Part shown: positions 1 to 8,738 of the stretch, piece after piece
How the letters are laid out: each line of letters opens with the position of its first letter
Position numbering within the stretch: position 1 is the stretch's first letter
Assembly: GCA_944332205.1 (NCBI GenBank)
Contig: CALVJN010000006.1
Span: 1-61,663 of the forward strand
Length of the DNA: 61,663 nucleotides
Direction: 5' to 3'
Source: an uncultured Bacilli bacterium
GTDB lineage: Bacteria; Bacillota_I; Bacilli_A; RF39; UBA660
The notes under the pieces: model-generated
The model's input: only the letters and a program-made list of their open reading frames with translations
Database searches by the model: none
What the model was told of the DNA's origin: nothing
Program-made: the position numbers and the translations under genes

Positions 1-5
1 ACCAT
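1..5 (-). CDS. possible start of a gene running off the left edge
   Basis: On the minus strand an ATG (5-3) is preceded by an AAAGGA Shine-Dalgarno-like sequence about 7 bases upstream (13-18). Only one codon is inside the window, so nothing can be said about the product. It would be transcribed away from the truncated surface-protein gene to its right. Confidence 0.3.
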
Positions 6-48
6 AATACCATCCTTTCTTTTTAGAGTAGGATAGTTTCTTATAACA

Positions 49-77
49 CAAAAAAACTAATCCATTTCTGAATTAGT
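49..77 (-). terminator. minus-strand hairpin with T-run
   Basis: ACTAAT (56-61) pairs with ATTAGT (72-77) and is followed on the minus strand by seven T. It looks like an intrinsic terminator for leftward transcription, but no minus-strand gene lies directly to its right. This supports the idea that foreign DNA has been placed next to the truncated gene at 116. Confidence 0.45.
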
Positions 78-89
78 CATTTATCAAAA

Positions 90-104
90 CTCGAAAAGTT
101 CGAG
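90..104. repeat. 6-bp perfect inverted repeat, 3-bp spacer
   Basis: CTCGAA-AAG-TTCGAG lies just ahead of the truncated thioester-protein gene. It could be a recombinase or regulator binding site at the end of an element outside the window; this is a guess from its position only. Confidence 0.4.
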
Positions 105-115
105 CACATTTCACT

Positions 116-1324
116 ATGGAGCAATGGGAAAGATTGAAACTTTTGGCATATTATGGCTATGGTTATAAAAATCATCTTGAAGAAAAATGGATTTCTATAA
201 CTCAAATGTTAATTTGGAGAACTGTTGATCCAAGTCATTCTTTTAATTGGATTGATAATGTTAATGATAAGAATATTATTTATCCATATAATAGTGAAAT
301 AGAAGAAATAGAAAGTTTGGTCAGTAGTCATAATTTAATACCAAGTATTCCTAAAGAAGTTAGAATGAGTATTAATGATAGTGTTGAATTGTTTGATAAT
401 AGTTTGCAATTAAATAAATTTAAAATTATTGAGTCAGATATTGATGCAAGAATTGTAGATAATAAGTTAGTTATAAATTCTTCGGAAGAAGGACATAAGA
501 AAATAATTTTATCAAATCGTGATGATAATTTATCATATTCAACAGAGTTTTTTTATAGTTTTGGGACACAGAGTGTTATTGAAAGAGGAAGTGTCGATTT
601 TTTAGAATTAGAAATTGATATTTACGTAGAATCAGGTAGTATTAAAATTGTTAAATTAGATAGTGATTCTAATTCAATAATACCTAGTGGAGATGCAAGT
701 TTAGTTGGTGCTAAGTATTCAGTATTTGATATAGATGATAATTTAATAGGTAGTATTGTTATTGGAGATAATAATACTGGTGTTTTAGAAAATATTTCAT
801 ATGGAAAATATAGAATCAAAGAAGTAGAAGCTGGTAAGGGATATTATATTGATAAAAATGAATATTTTATAGATATTGATAGAGATAACTTAAATGTAGA
901 GTTAAATTTAAAAAATGATGTTATAAAATCAAAAATTAAAATTATTAAATATTATGGTTCAAACGAAGATTATGCTAATTTTTCTATGAAAGTTGAAAGT
1001 GGTATTACTTTTGAGTTTTATGATTCAAATAATGATTTAGTTTATACTGGTATTACGGATGAATTTGGAATTTTAGAAGTAATTTTACCTTATGGTAAGT
1101 ACACAATAAAGCAGATTAACACTACTGATAATTATGATAAAGTTGATGATATGACTATTATTGTCGATGAAAAATCTAATGTCAGTATAACATTACCTCT
1201 TTATGATATTGAAATAGATGTACCAGATGCTTATATTGAAGATGGTTCTAGATTTTATGATTTTATTTTATTATTAATTTTAGCTATATTATCTGGAGTT
1301 CTTTATGTTATCAACAGTAAATAA
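116..1324 (+). CDS. thioester/SpaA-domain surface protein, 5' truncated
   Basis: A sortase-dependent pilin or adhesin-like protein. The first 40 residues are the second half of a thioester (TED/TQXA) domain: AYYGYGY followed by a TQ..W motif containing the glutamine. The first half, with its cysteine partner, is missing. The frame is open back to 77 and closed by TAG at 74-76, so the true N-terminus is not here. Two prealbumin-like SpaA/Cna-B domains follow (about residues 180-270 and 275-365; KIVKLD, YGKYRIKEVEA, YGKYTIKQI). After these come a VPDAY sorting-like motif (near 373), a hydrophobic segment and a short tail, which is a cell-wall-sorting layout. The 3' end overlaps the sortase gene by 20 bp, so the two form a pair. 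ATG 116 is simply the first available start; it has no Shine-Dalgarno sequence. The gene is most likely split by an insertion beyond the left edge. Confidence 0.75.
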   Translation: MEQWERLKLLAYYGYGYKNHLEEKWISITQMLIWRTVDPSHSFNWIDNVNDKNIIYPYNSEIEEIESLVSSHNLIPSIPKEVRMSINDSVELFDNSLQLNKFKIIESDIDARIVDNKLVINSSEEGHKKIILSNRDDNLSYSTEFFYSFGTQSVIERGSVDFLELEIDIYVESGSIKIVKLDSDSNSIIPSGDASLVGAKYSVFDIDDNLIGSIVIGDNNTGVLENISYGKYRIKEVEAGKGYYIDKNEYFIDIDRDNLNVELNLKNDVIKSKIKIIKYYGSNEDYANFSMKVESGITFEFYDSNNDLVYTGITDEFGILEVILPYGKYTIKQINTTDNYDKVDDMTIIVDEKSNVSITLPLYDIEIDVPDAYIEDGSRFYDFILLLILAILSGVLYVINSK

Positions 1325-1844
1325 AATAATATATGTTTTGTTTGTTTTTTATTTAATAATAAATTTATCATTTGTAAATTTATCTAATGCATATACTTTG
1401 ACAGATATAGAGTTTATAAATAATGGAAATAAAGTTATTGAAAATCCAATTATGTTGTTGAAAATTCCTAAGATTAATTTATATAATTATATATATGATA
1501 AAGACAGTATTAAAAATAATATAGATAAGAACATTCAAATAATGAAAGAATCTAATATGCCTAATGAAAATAATGGCAATGTTGTTTTAGGTGGTCATTC
1601 TGGTAGTGGACCGGTAGCATATTTTAATGGTTTAGTATATTTATCAATAGGTGATAAAATAATTTTAGAGTATTTTGATAAGCAGTATATATATGTTGTT
1701 TCTAATATTTATAATGATTATAAAGATGGAAGAATTACTATTAGGCGTGATATAAATGATACAACTGTAACCTTATTTACATGTAATTTATTAAATAAAA
1801 ATAATTATTTAGTTATCATTGGAACATTAATATCTATTGCATAA
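1305..1844 (+). CDS. sortase
   Basis: A membrane-anchored transpeptidase that would attach the surface protein encoded just upstream. Residues about 7-27 are a signal anchor. The catalytic His is in GGHSG (residue 98) and the catalytic Cys in TLFTC (residue 160). The stretch after the Cys, NKNNYLVIIG, has no Arg at the usual catalytic position, as in some other short sortases. The 179-aa length is normal for a compact class D-like sortase. The start is supported by GGAG seven bases upstream inside the preceding gene. A hairpin terminator follows directly. Class assignment is uncertain. Confidence 0.8.
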   Translation: MLSTVNKIIYVLFVFYLIINLSFVNLSNAYTLTDIEFINNGNKVIENPIMLLKIPKINLYNYIYDKDSIKNNIDKNIQIMKESNMPNENNGNVVLGGHSGSGPVAYFNGLVYLSIGDKIILEYFDKQYIYVVSNIYNDYKDGRITIRRDINDTTVTLFTCNLLNKNNYLVIIGTLISIA

Positions 1845-1845
1845 T

Positions 1846-1876
1846 AAAAAATCCTGTAGTAATCAGGATTTTTCTT
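1846..1876. terminator. bidirectional terminator between convergent genes
   Basis: AAATCCTG (1849-1856) and CAGGATTT (1864-1871) form a stem with A- and T-runs on the two sides. It serves both the rightward sortase gene and the leftward ABC operon, whose last stop codon (1863-1865) lies inside it. Confidence 0.8.
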
Positions 1877-2666
1877 TTTTTATATTTTCTTTCTTTTCAA
1901 TAATATGTATTATATAATACATTATATAAGATATAACTCCTAATATGAAAACTGATGTAATTACTAAGTTAATATTAAATACTTGTGAGCCATACATTAT
2001 TAAGTATCCTAAACCTTCTTTAGATACTAATAATTCTCCCATTATTACGCCAATTAATGACATGCTTATATTTATTTTAAATGCATTTATTATATTTTGT
2101 TTATTACTAGGAAAAATTACTTTAGAAAATATTTGCCATTTTGTTGCATTAAAACTTTTTAATAATGTTATATAATTTTTTTCTGTTGAAATAAATGCAT
2201 TATATATATTTATTATGCTTATTATTAAGGATATCATTAATGCCATAAAAATAATTGAATTTGTACTTGTTCCAACCCAAATAATTATTAACGGGCCTAA
2301 GGCAACTTTTGGAAGAGAATTTATAACAGTTAAGTAGGGGTCAACTATTTTTGCAATAGTTTTATTCCACCATAATATAGTTGCTATTATTAAACCTAAT
2401 ATTGATGCTAAAAGAAAACTTATTATCGTTTCATAAAAGGTTACTCCTATGTGTGTTAGTAATTTATCTTTAAATAGTTTTATTGTTGTATTAATAATGT
2501 TTTCAGGTGATGAAAATAGAAATGTATTAATTATTTTTAAATTAGCAAGTATTTGCCATGTTGCAATAAATATTATAAGTATTAAAAATTGAAATAGTAT
2601 TATAAGATACTTTTCTTTTTTTTTCTTTTTTAAAAATTCTTTGTGTTCATTACTGTATATGGACAT
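1863..2666 (-). CDS. ABC transporter permease (SsuC/TauC/ThiX type)
   Basis: Inner-membrane permease of the nitrate/sulfonate/taurine/hydroxymethylpyrimidine importer family (BPD_transp_1). It is 267 aa with about six membrane segments. The EAA-loop region, around LLKSFNATKWQIFSKVIFP, is where it contacts the ATPase. It is the last gene of the minus-strand operon binding protein-ATPase-permease. Its ATG overlaps the ATPase 3' end by 17 bp, which shows tight coupling. It is intact, but every upstream gene of the operon is interrupted by insertions, so the transporter cannot be made in the arrangement seen here. Substrate cannot be decided from sequence alone; thiamine-pyrimidine precursor, sulfonate or nitrate are all possible. 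Confidence 0.85.
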   Translation of the reverse strand: MSIYSNEHKEFLKKKKKEKYLIILFQFLILIIFIATWQILANLKIINTFLFSSPENIINTTIKLFKDKLLTHIGVTFYETIISFLLASILGLIIATILWWNKTIAKIVDPYLTVINSLPKVALGPLIIIWVGTSTNSIIFMALMISLIISIINIYNAFISTEKNYITLLKSFNATKWQIFSKVIFPSNKQNIINAFKINISMSLIGVIMGELLVSKEGLGYLIMYGSQVFNINLVITSVFILGVISYIMYYIIHIIEKKENIKKEKS

Positions 2667-2834
2667 CTAAATCCCTCCATATTTTATCATAATATATACT
2701 AAATTCTTTTTTTGTTCTGTTCTTTATTGGAGTTTCTCTTTTTTCATAATTTATTGTATATATGCTTTTTATAGTAGATGGTCTTTTAGTTAAAACAATT
2801 ATTCTATCTGATAGACTTATAGCTTCGCTTGAGT
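2650..2834 (-). pseudogene. ABC ATPase, C-terminal fragment (3 of 3)
   Basis: Minus-strand frame reading SSEAISLSDRIIVLTKRP and ending at TAA 2650-2652. This is the C-terminal end of a TauB/SsuB-type ATPase just after the H-loop. It continues the middle fragment at 8572-8731, which ends with VTHD. The two are separated by element E1. No stop or frameshift lies inside the fragment. Confidence 0.85.
2832..2834. repeat. E1 left core (AGT)
   Basis: The trinucleotide AGT is shared with 8569-8571. Joining the host sequences through a single copy gives the in-frame series VTHD-SSEAISLSDR. The common core is short and its exact limits could be off by a base or two. Confidence 0.6.
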
Positions 2835-2867
2835 TCTTTTTTTCAGAAAAAAAAATAATATTTATTG

Positions 2868-3962
2868 ATGGATATGATTAATACGGGTATTTATATTAGA
2901 GTTTCAACTGAAGAACAAGCAAACAATGGTTATTCAATCAGAGCTCAAGAAGAAAAATTAAGGTCTTATGCTAGTATAAAAGATTGGAATGTTTTTTCTG
3001 TTTATATTGATGAAGGGATAAGTGGAAAAAATATTGTTGATCGTAAGGAACTAAAACGTTTAATTAATGATATAAAAGAAAATAAAGTTAATAATGTTTT
3101 AGTTTATAAAATTGATAGATTGACAAGATCAACAAAAGATTTAATAGATCTTATAGAGATTTTTAATAAATATAATTGCAGTTTTAATTCTTTAAACGAG
3201 TCAATTGATACTAAGACATCTACTGGCAGAATGTTTATAAAAATAATAGGTATTTTTGCTGAATTTGAACGTGAAAATATTGTTGAAAGAGTTAAATTAG
3301 GATTAGAAAGAAAAGTAAAAGAAGGCTATACTATTGCATCAAGAAATGTAAGCTATGGTTATGTTAAAGAAAAAGGGAAAAAAATTCAAAAAATAAATAA
3401 AGAGGAATCAATAGTTGTTAATAAAGTCTTTGATTTGTTTTTAGAAGGTTATTCTTATACAGAAATTGCTAACGTTTTAAATAATAATAATATTTTTACT
3501 AAAAATAATTGTAAATGGTCATATAAAACTATAAAGCTTCTTTTAATAAATCCTAATTATATTGGTAATGTTCGTTATGGATTAAATAGTGATAGGTATT
3601 TTGAAACTAAAGGTAAGCATATCCCTATTGTTGATATTAATAAATATTTATCTGTACAAGAAAAAATAAAAAATTATCGAAAGCATAAAGGGTTTTTTAA
3701 AGTTAGATGTGCTTGTGGTAATTTAATGAAAATGAAAAAAACTAGTTATTTGACGAAAAAAAATAAGCTTAAAGTTTATACTCAATATTTTTGTAATTGT
3801 TGTGATTCTAAAAGTATAAGTGAAAGCCTGTTAAGAAAAAAATTATTATATATATTAAATATTAATGAAAAAGATAACGAGAAATTTATTTATGCTATTA
3901 AAAATATTAAAGAATTAGTTGTTTTAGATAAAAATATTAAAGAAATTCTATATTATTCATAA
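2868..3962 (+). CDS. E1 serine recombinase
   Basis: Site-specific recombinase likely responsible for inserting and excising E1. The N-terminal resolvase domain has the catalytic serine in YIRVS (residue 13 from this start), followed by a DEGISG motif and a LTRS(T)KDL helix. A recombinase domain and a cysteine zinc ribbon (CACG...CNCC) come next. At about 364 aa it is short for a large serine recombinase and lacks the usual long coiled coil. TTG 2865, ATG 2868 and ATG 2874 are possible starts and none has a good ribosome binding site. Its promoter may lie across the junction in the circular form. It is unlike the recombinases of E2-E6. Confidence 0.85.
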   Translation: MDMINTGIYIRVSTEEQANNGYSIRAQEEKLRSYASIKDWNVFSVYIDEGISGKNIVDRKELKRLINDIKENKVNNVLVYKIDRLTRSTKDLIDLIEIFNKYNCSFNSLNESIDTKTSTGRMFIKIIGIFAEFERENIVERVKLGLERKVKEGYTIASRNVSYGYVKEKGKKIQKINKEESIVVNKVFDLFLEGYSYTEIANVLNNNNIFTKNNCKWSYKTIKLLLINPNYIGNVRYGLNSDRYFETKGKHIPIVDINKYLSVQEKIKNYRKHKGFFKVRCACGNLMKMKKTSYLTKKNKLKVYTQYFCNCCDSKSISESLLRKKLLYILNINEKDNEKFIYAIKNIKELVVLDKNIKEILYYS

Positions 3963-4013
3963 AAAGACAAATTTATACAAATCTTTAGAATAAACTAAAA
4001 TTGAGGTGGTGAT

Positions 4014-4718
4014 ATGGAGTTTATTAGAAAAATTATTGTTTTAGCTTTTAGTTTATTATTACCTTTTAATTTAAATGTTGAATTTCCAATTGATTTTAAA
4101 GAAATTGATTACAAAGAAATAGTGGATATAGTTAGCGGTAGTCAAGTAAATTCTAAATATGTAAATGTTGCAAGAAATGAATTTAATAACCAAGATATTA
4201 TTGGACGTCTTTATATTGAGTCTATTAGGCTTGATGTTCCATTAGTTCAAACAGAAGATAATGAATATTATTTAAATCATGATGTTTATAAAAATTTAGA
4301 TAAGGTTGGTTCAATTTTTTTAGATTATCGAAATAATATTGATCTTGATTCAAAAATATTAATTTATGGTCATAATTCTAAGAATATCGAGACAGATTTT
4401 AAAAAATTAGAAAATTTTTTAGATTTAGATTTTTTTTATAATTTGGATAATAGAAAAATTATTTTAGAAAGTAATAATAAAATATCTTATTACGAAATAG
4501 CAAGTGTAGTAATTACAGTTTCTGATTTTCAACATATGAAACTAACTTTTACTAAAGATGAATGGAAAAAGCATATTGATTGGCTAAACAAATCATCTTT
4601 GTATCAAAGTTTTTTGGATTATGATGATCAAATTTTAATTATGCAAACATGTTATTATGAACCTGATGATTCTTATCTTTTAATAGTTGCTAAAAAAATA
4701 GAGGAGGAATTATATTGA
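4014..4718 (+). CDS. class B-like sortase
   Basis: A 234-aa sortase with an N-terminal membrane anchor (about residues 5-22). It has a SrtB-like core with catalytic His in YGHNS (residue 120) and Cys in MQTCYY (residue 213). Where class B sortases usually have an Arg a few residues after a DD pair, this one reads DDSYLLIV, with no Arg at that place. A GAGGTGGTG Shine-Dalgarno sequence precedes the ATG. It overlaps the next gene (VWA protein) by 4 bp, so the two are co-translated; the VWA protein is the probable substrate. Cargo of E1. Confidence 0.8.
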   Translation: MEFIRKIIVLAFSLLLPFNLNVEFPIDFKEIDYKEIVDIVSGSQVNSKYVNVARNEFNNQDIIGRLYIESIRLDVPLVQTEDNEYYLNHDVYKNLDKVGSIFLDYRNNIDLDSKILIYGHNSKNIETDFKKLENFLDLDFFYNLDNRKIILESNNKISYYEIASVVITVSDFQHMKLTFTKDEWKKHIDWLNKSSLYQSFLDYDDQILIMQTCYYEPDDSYLLIVAKKIEEELY

Positions 4719-6682
4719 AATTTAAAAAAATATTATTAAGTTTTTTATTTATTTATGTTTTTTTACCTAGTTTTGTTTTTGCATTAGATTATAAAAGTGG
4801 TGATATAAAAAATCCTGAAATCAGTGTTAGTAATGATAATATTGTAGTAACTAAAAAAGTAAGTAAGACAAAAGAAGATTTTGTTTATAATGTAGAATTT
4901 TTGGTAGAAGGGGAAAATATATTAGAAGCTTTAACTAAAAATGTTTATGTATCTGTTATTTTTGATAGATCAGGTAGTATGCTTTGTGACAATGGAACAA
5001 AAACATCTGCTGATTTGTTTTATAATAAATATACTAGTATAAATAATCAAAGTTTATATTGTTTATTTACTGATTCTATTAATAATTATAAATGGGATAA
5101 TGCAGTTAGTGGTGCTATAAATTTTTCTAAAGATATAACAGAAAATATTCCAACTAGTAAAATTAATTTAATTACTTTTGCTAATGATACTTCAAATAAG
5201 ATTTCATGGACTAATCAAGTTTTTAATACTAGTGACTTTGATTATCCATATGGTGCTACAAATTTACATTTAGCAGTTGATCTTGCTAAAGAAAATTTAG
5301 ATTCAGTTGAAGATAATGCTTTAAAATATATATTAATAATAAGTGATGGTGAACCAAACAATACTAATCTTTTATTTAAATCAATAGATAAAGTAAAAAA
5401 TGCTGGAATAAAAATATATACCGTTGGCTATGATACTAGTGAAAGTGCTAAAAATACTTTAAAAAGTATAGCTAGTGGGGAAGATTATTACTATGATGCT
5501 ACTACTGATGGTATTAAAGATATATTAAAAGAGTTGGCAACTGATATTAAAGAAATTTCCGCTGGGAAAGATGCGGTATTAATTGATACTATTGGTGAAG
5601 ATTTTTCTTATGTATCTGGAGAAGGAGTAGTTGTTAAGGATAAAGTTGTTACTTATTCTTTAGGTGAAATAAGTGATGAAAAAATATCTTTTAATTTTAA
5701 TATAAGACTTAATGATAATTTGGAAAATGGATGGTATACTACTAATAATATTTTAAATGAAGGAGTTATATTAAAATATAAAGATAAAAATAATCAAGAA
5801 CAAAAGATTGTGATGAATTCATCTTCAGAAGTTTATTATGAAAAAGATAAATATCCATATACTATAAATTATTATAAAGATTCTATTTCACAAGATAATT
5901 TACTTGGGACTATTAGTGATTATTTAGAACTTGATAAGATAGTAAGTGTAGAAAAAGATAAATATTTGCCTGTTGGTTACACAAGTGAAAATATCATTTT
6001 AGATGATTTTGTTATAGGTAAAGATGACAATGTTTTGAATATTGTGTATGAAAAGAATAATTATCCTTATCATATAGAATATTATAAAGATGAAATATCA
6101 CGTGTTAATTTAGTGGCAAAAACAAAAGATGTTTTTAGAGAATATGAATCATTAGTTACTATTGAAGACATTGTTAATGATTTTGGAGAAGATTGGTTAA
6201 GCTTATATAAACCAGATGGATATAAAAATGGTATTGCATCTACAGAAGAAATATCTATTGATGTTGAAAACAACGTAATTAGGGTATTATATTTAAAAGA
6301 AGAAACAAATTATTATAAAATATTATATTATTTTAATGGAAAAGTCGATAATAGTAAAACAGTTATAGTAACAGATCAAATTGTTGGTACAATAATCGAA
6401 GATATTAATTTTGAAGAATTTGATAATTATTACTTAAAAGAAGTAGTTAATTATCCATTAGTTGTGTCAAATAATGCTAGTGATAATGTAATAGAAGTCT
6501 TTTATGAACTAGAAGATGAAATAGTTCTTCCACCTAATACATTTGTTAATAATAATATGTTTTCTCTTCCTAAAATTTTACTAGTTATTACAAGTGCTTT
6601 ATTGGTTTGGTTTGTAAACAAAAAGTATAATAATGTAAAGAAGATAAAAAAAAAGATTGATATTGTTTACAAAGAATTTTAA
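4715..6682 (+). CDS. VWA-domain surface protein with sorting-like tail
   Basis: A secreted 655-aa protein with a signal peptide (about 1-24). It has a von Willebrand A domain with the metal-binding MIDAS motif DRSGSM (near 84) and further VWA motifs (GATNLHLA, ISDGEPN). Then come three MucBP-like repeats, recognisable by YPYTINYYKD, YPYHIEYYKD and YYKILYYF. It ends with LPPNT, a hydrophobic helix and a Lys-rich tail, a cell-wall sorting arrangement. It starts with TTG after GAGGAGG inside the sortase gene. It resembles a pilus-tip or adhesin subunit anchored by the adjacent sortase. Cargo of E1. Confidence 0.8.
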   Translation: MKFKKILLSFLFIYVFLPSFVFALDYKSGDIKNPEISVSNDNIVVTKKVSKTKEDFVYNVEFLVEGENILEALTKNVYVSVIFDRSGSMLCDNGTKTSADLFYNKYTSINNQSLYCLFTDSINNYKWDNAVSGAINFSKDITENIPTSKINLITFANDTSNKISWTNQVFNTSDFDYPYGATNLHLAVDLAKENLDSVEDNALKYILIISDGEPNNTNLLFKSIDKVKNAGIKIYTVGYDTSESAKNTLKSIASGEDYYYDATTDGIKDILKELATDIKEISAGKDAVLIDTIGEDFSYVSGEGVVVKDKVVTYSLGEISDEKISFNFNIRLNDNLENGWYTTNNILNEGVILKYKDKNNQEQKIVMNSSSEVYYEKDKYPYTINYYKDSISQDNLLGTISDYLELDKIVSVEKDKYLPVGYTSENIILDDFVIGKDDNVLNIVYEKNNYPYHIEYYKDEISRVNLVAKTKDVFREYESLVTIEDIVNDFGEDWLSLYKPDGYKNGIASTEEISIDVENNVIRVLYLKEETNYYKILYYFNGKVDNSKTVIVTDQIVGTIIEDINFEEFDNYYLKEVVNYPLVVSNNASDNVIEVFYELEDEIVLPPNTFVNNNMFSLPKILLVITSALLVWFVNKKYNNVKKIKKKIDIVYKEF

Positions 6683-6714
6683 AACTTATATTATTTTAAT
6701 ATAGGTGATAATGA

Positions 6715-7266
6715 ATGTTCAAAAATTCTTTTCTAAAGTTTGGAATTGTATTTGTTTTGATGGGAATTTTTGTTATGTCTTTAGAACATGTTTTAGCTTA
6801 TGTAAATGATTATTCTATTGATATTAAAAAAAGTAATAATATTAAAAATAATATAAACTGTTATTATGAAATATTTAATTTAAATGCAAATGAATTGAAA
6901 GATGATATGGTTATAATTAATGAGTCTTTTAACATTTATTTTGATGATTTTGATATAGAAAAAAATGATATTTTATTATCAATAAGAAAAATGCATGATA
7001 AGTTAAATAATAATTCTTTCAATGTAATTGTCTTGTATAGTAGTTGTCAGTATGATATTGATAATAATTTATTAAATGAAAAATGTCGTGTTTTTTCTAA
7101 TAATTATTTAAAAATGATTGACTCTTATAGAGTTATAGTAAATAAATATAATGATTTTGTTAAACAATATAATAGTTATGCTTATAAAGAAGGAAAAAAT
7201 AAATTAAATTTTTATAATAATGATGTGAATTTATTGTTAAAATTAATTTATAATGATTTGAAGTAA
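6715..7266 (+). CDS. secreted protein, unknown function
   Basis: A 183-aa protein with an N-terminal signal peptide or anchor (about 8-29) and an Asn/Asp-rich, mainly helical remainder containing three cysteines (Cys52, Cys96, Cys104 by rough count). I do not recognise a family. It lies between the VWA protein (33 bp upstream) and the glycosidase (13 bp downstream), so it is probably part of the same E1 surface operon. AGGTGA lies upstream of the ATG. Confidence 0.6.
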   Translation: MFKNSFLKFGIVFVLMGIFVMSLEHVLAYVNDYSIDIKKSNNIKNNINCYYEIFNLNANELKDDMVIINESFNIYFDDFDIEKNDILLSIRKMHDKLNNNSFNVIVLYSSCQYDIDNNLLNEKCRVFSNNYLKMIDSYRVIVNKYNDFVKQYNSYAYKEGKNKLNFYNNDVNLLLKLIYNDLK

Positions 7267-7279
7267 AGAGGTGTAGTAA

Positions 7280-8539
7280 GTGAGATATGTAAAGAACAAA
7301 AAAGTTAGTATATGTAAGTTTTTTACAATATTTTTCTTGTTTGCTATTCCTTTTTTTATTGCTATTCAGGTTGTTATTATTAATAATAAAACTAAGATTA
7401 ATGAAGATTTTAAAATAACGGTTTTATCTTTACTTATAATTTTGATTGTTGGTTTATTTGTTAGTCTTTTTTTATTAATTAAAGATAGAAGAATTATTAA
7501 TGTTTGTAATATGCAAAAAAAAATAGGTTTCCTTTTAATTTTATTTGCATATATATTAGAAATTTTTGGTGTTGTTAACTTAATATATTATAATAATGAT
7601 TTTAAAAATTGGCTTATAAATTCGAGTATTGGATCATTAAATTATAAGTATGTGGCAACAACAATTTATGATGATACAATAATTAATAATGTTGTTGATA
7701 ATGAATTTGTTGATTTAAGTGATGATGAAATAGATTTTTCTTTAGATAGTGGTAATTTGGAAGTATATGCTAATAAGTATGAAGAAGAAATTCTTAATCA
7801 TGATGAAGATGATATATATAAAATTATTAAGATTTCTGGTACTACTATTGGAGCTGATTATCATTATGAAGGTTATATGGCAGTTATATATGATCCTTCG
7901 TTAGTTAAAATAGCTAAAAGTAGTGGTGCTGGTACTTCTGATACTTCTTATGGGGAAACATTATCAGTAATTTCTAGAAAAAACAATGCACTTATTGCAA
8001 TGAATGCAGGAGGATTTTATGATCCTAATTGGAATAGTAATGGTGGTATTCCGCATGGTCCTGTGTTTATTGATGGTATACTTGACTCAAACTATGCTAG
8101 TGGTGATTCTGGTGGTGGAATTATTGGTTTTGATAATAATGATAGACTTATTCTAAAAAAAATGACAGTTGATGAAGCATATTCACGAGGAATAAGAGAT
8201 GCTATTGAATGGGGTCCCTTTTTAATTGTAAATGGTGTTAATTATTATAAAGATGTTAATTATTATACTTGGGCTTGTGGGAGAGCAGCTATTGGGCAAA
8301 GAGAAGATGGAATCGTTTTAATGTTAGTAATCGACGGGTTACAAAGTCATTCTAAAGGCGCAAGTTATGCTGATATGGCACATATAATGGAATTATATGG
8401 AGCAGTTAATGCTGCTAATTTAGATGGTGGAACTTCTACATCTATGACTGTTAATCATGAATATATTAATTCTCCTTGGAATGGTTATGTTCCAACTTAT
8501 AGATGGCTTCCTAACGCTTGGATTGTTGTTAATAAATAA
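7280..8539 (+). CDS. membrane-anchored phosphodiester glycosidase (NAGPA family)
   Basis: A 419-aa protein with three hydrophobic N-terminal segments (about 12-30, 45-62, 76-100), then an extracellular NAGPA (DUF2233) domain from about 185 onward. Family landmarks are MNAGGFYD, EWGPFLIVNG, CGRAAIGQ and NLDGGTSTSM. Members cleave sugar phosphodiesters such as N-acetylglucosamine-1-phosphodiester linkages in cell-surface polymers. GTG start after AGAGGTG. It is the last gene of E1; only about 30 bp separate its stop from the right junction at 8571. Confidence 0.8.
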   Translation: MRYVKNKKVSICKFFTIFFLFAIPFFIAIQVVIINNKTKINEDFKITVLSLLIILIVGLFVSLFLLIKDRRIINVCNMQKKIGFLLILFAYILEIFGVVNLIYYNNDFKNWLINSSIGSLNYKYVATTIYDDTIINNVVDNEFVDLSDDEIDFSLDSGNLEVYANKYEEEILNHDEDDIYKIIKISGTTIGADYHYEGYMAVIYDPSLVKIAKSSGAGTSDTSYGETLSVISRKNNALIAMNAGGFYDPNWNSNGGIPHGPVFIDGILDSNYASGDSGGGIIGFDNNDRLILKKMTVDEAYSRGIRDAIEWGPFLIVNGVNYYKDVNYYTWACGRAAIGQREDGIVLMLVIDGLQSHSKGASYADMAHIMELYGAVNAANLDGGTSTSMTVNHEYINSPWNGYVPTYRWLPNAWIVVNK

Positions 8540-8568
8540 TTTCTCCTTTTAGAACTTAAGGTCACCTA

Positions 8569-8571
8569 AGT
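8569..8571. repeat. E1 right core (AGT)
   Basis: Right-hand copy of the AGT shared with 2832-2834. To its right begins the codon series for VTHD of the interrupted ATPase on the minus strand. Confidence 0.6.
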
Positions 8572-8731
8572 CATGTGTTACCATAATAGCTGTTTTTCCT
8601 TCGTTTTTAATTATTTTATATAAGTCATCAGATAATGCTAGCCTTGTTTGATAATCTAGTGCTGATAATGGTTCATCTAATAGTAAAATATCTGGATCTG
8701 TTGCTAGTGTCCTGATTAGAGCAACTCTTTG
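8572..8731 (-). pseudogene. ABC ATPase, middle fragment (2 of 3)
   Basis: Minus-strand frame carrying RVALIRTL, the Walker B/D-loop segment [12 protein letters not shown] and the H-loop VTHD. It continues the N-terminal fragment that ends SGGMRQRV at 21909. The signature motif is therefore cut right after LSGGMRQRV by E2+E3, and the segment after the H-loop is cut by E1. No stops occur in the 50 or so codons. A short foreign extension (GDLKF, stop) follows across the E1 junction. Confidence 0.9.
8722..8731. repeat. att core, left end of E2
   Basis: CAACTCTTTG, identical to 17116-17125 and 21909-21918. It encodes QRV of the ABC signature region on the minus strand. It is followed inside the element by AATGTT and the arm GTTAAGACAC (8738-8747). 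Confidence 0.9.
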
Positions 8732-8738
8732 AATGTTG

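Larger units (their letters stand above)
2835..8571. mobile_element. Element E1, serine-recombinase element in the ATPase gene
   Basis: About 5.7 kb inserted between codons for the H-loop region (VTHD) and the C-terminal part of the ABC ATPase. It encodes a 365-aa serine recombinase at its left end, then a sortase, a VWA surface protein, a secreted protein and a NAGPA-type phosphodiester glycosidase, all rightward. Ends are set by continuity of the interrupted protein and by AGT at each junction. No clear terminal inverted repeat was seen. The recombinase begins only about 30 bp from the junction and lacks an obvious Shine-Dalgarno sequence. Confidence 0.8.
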
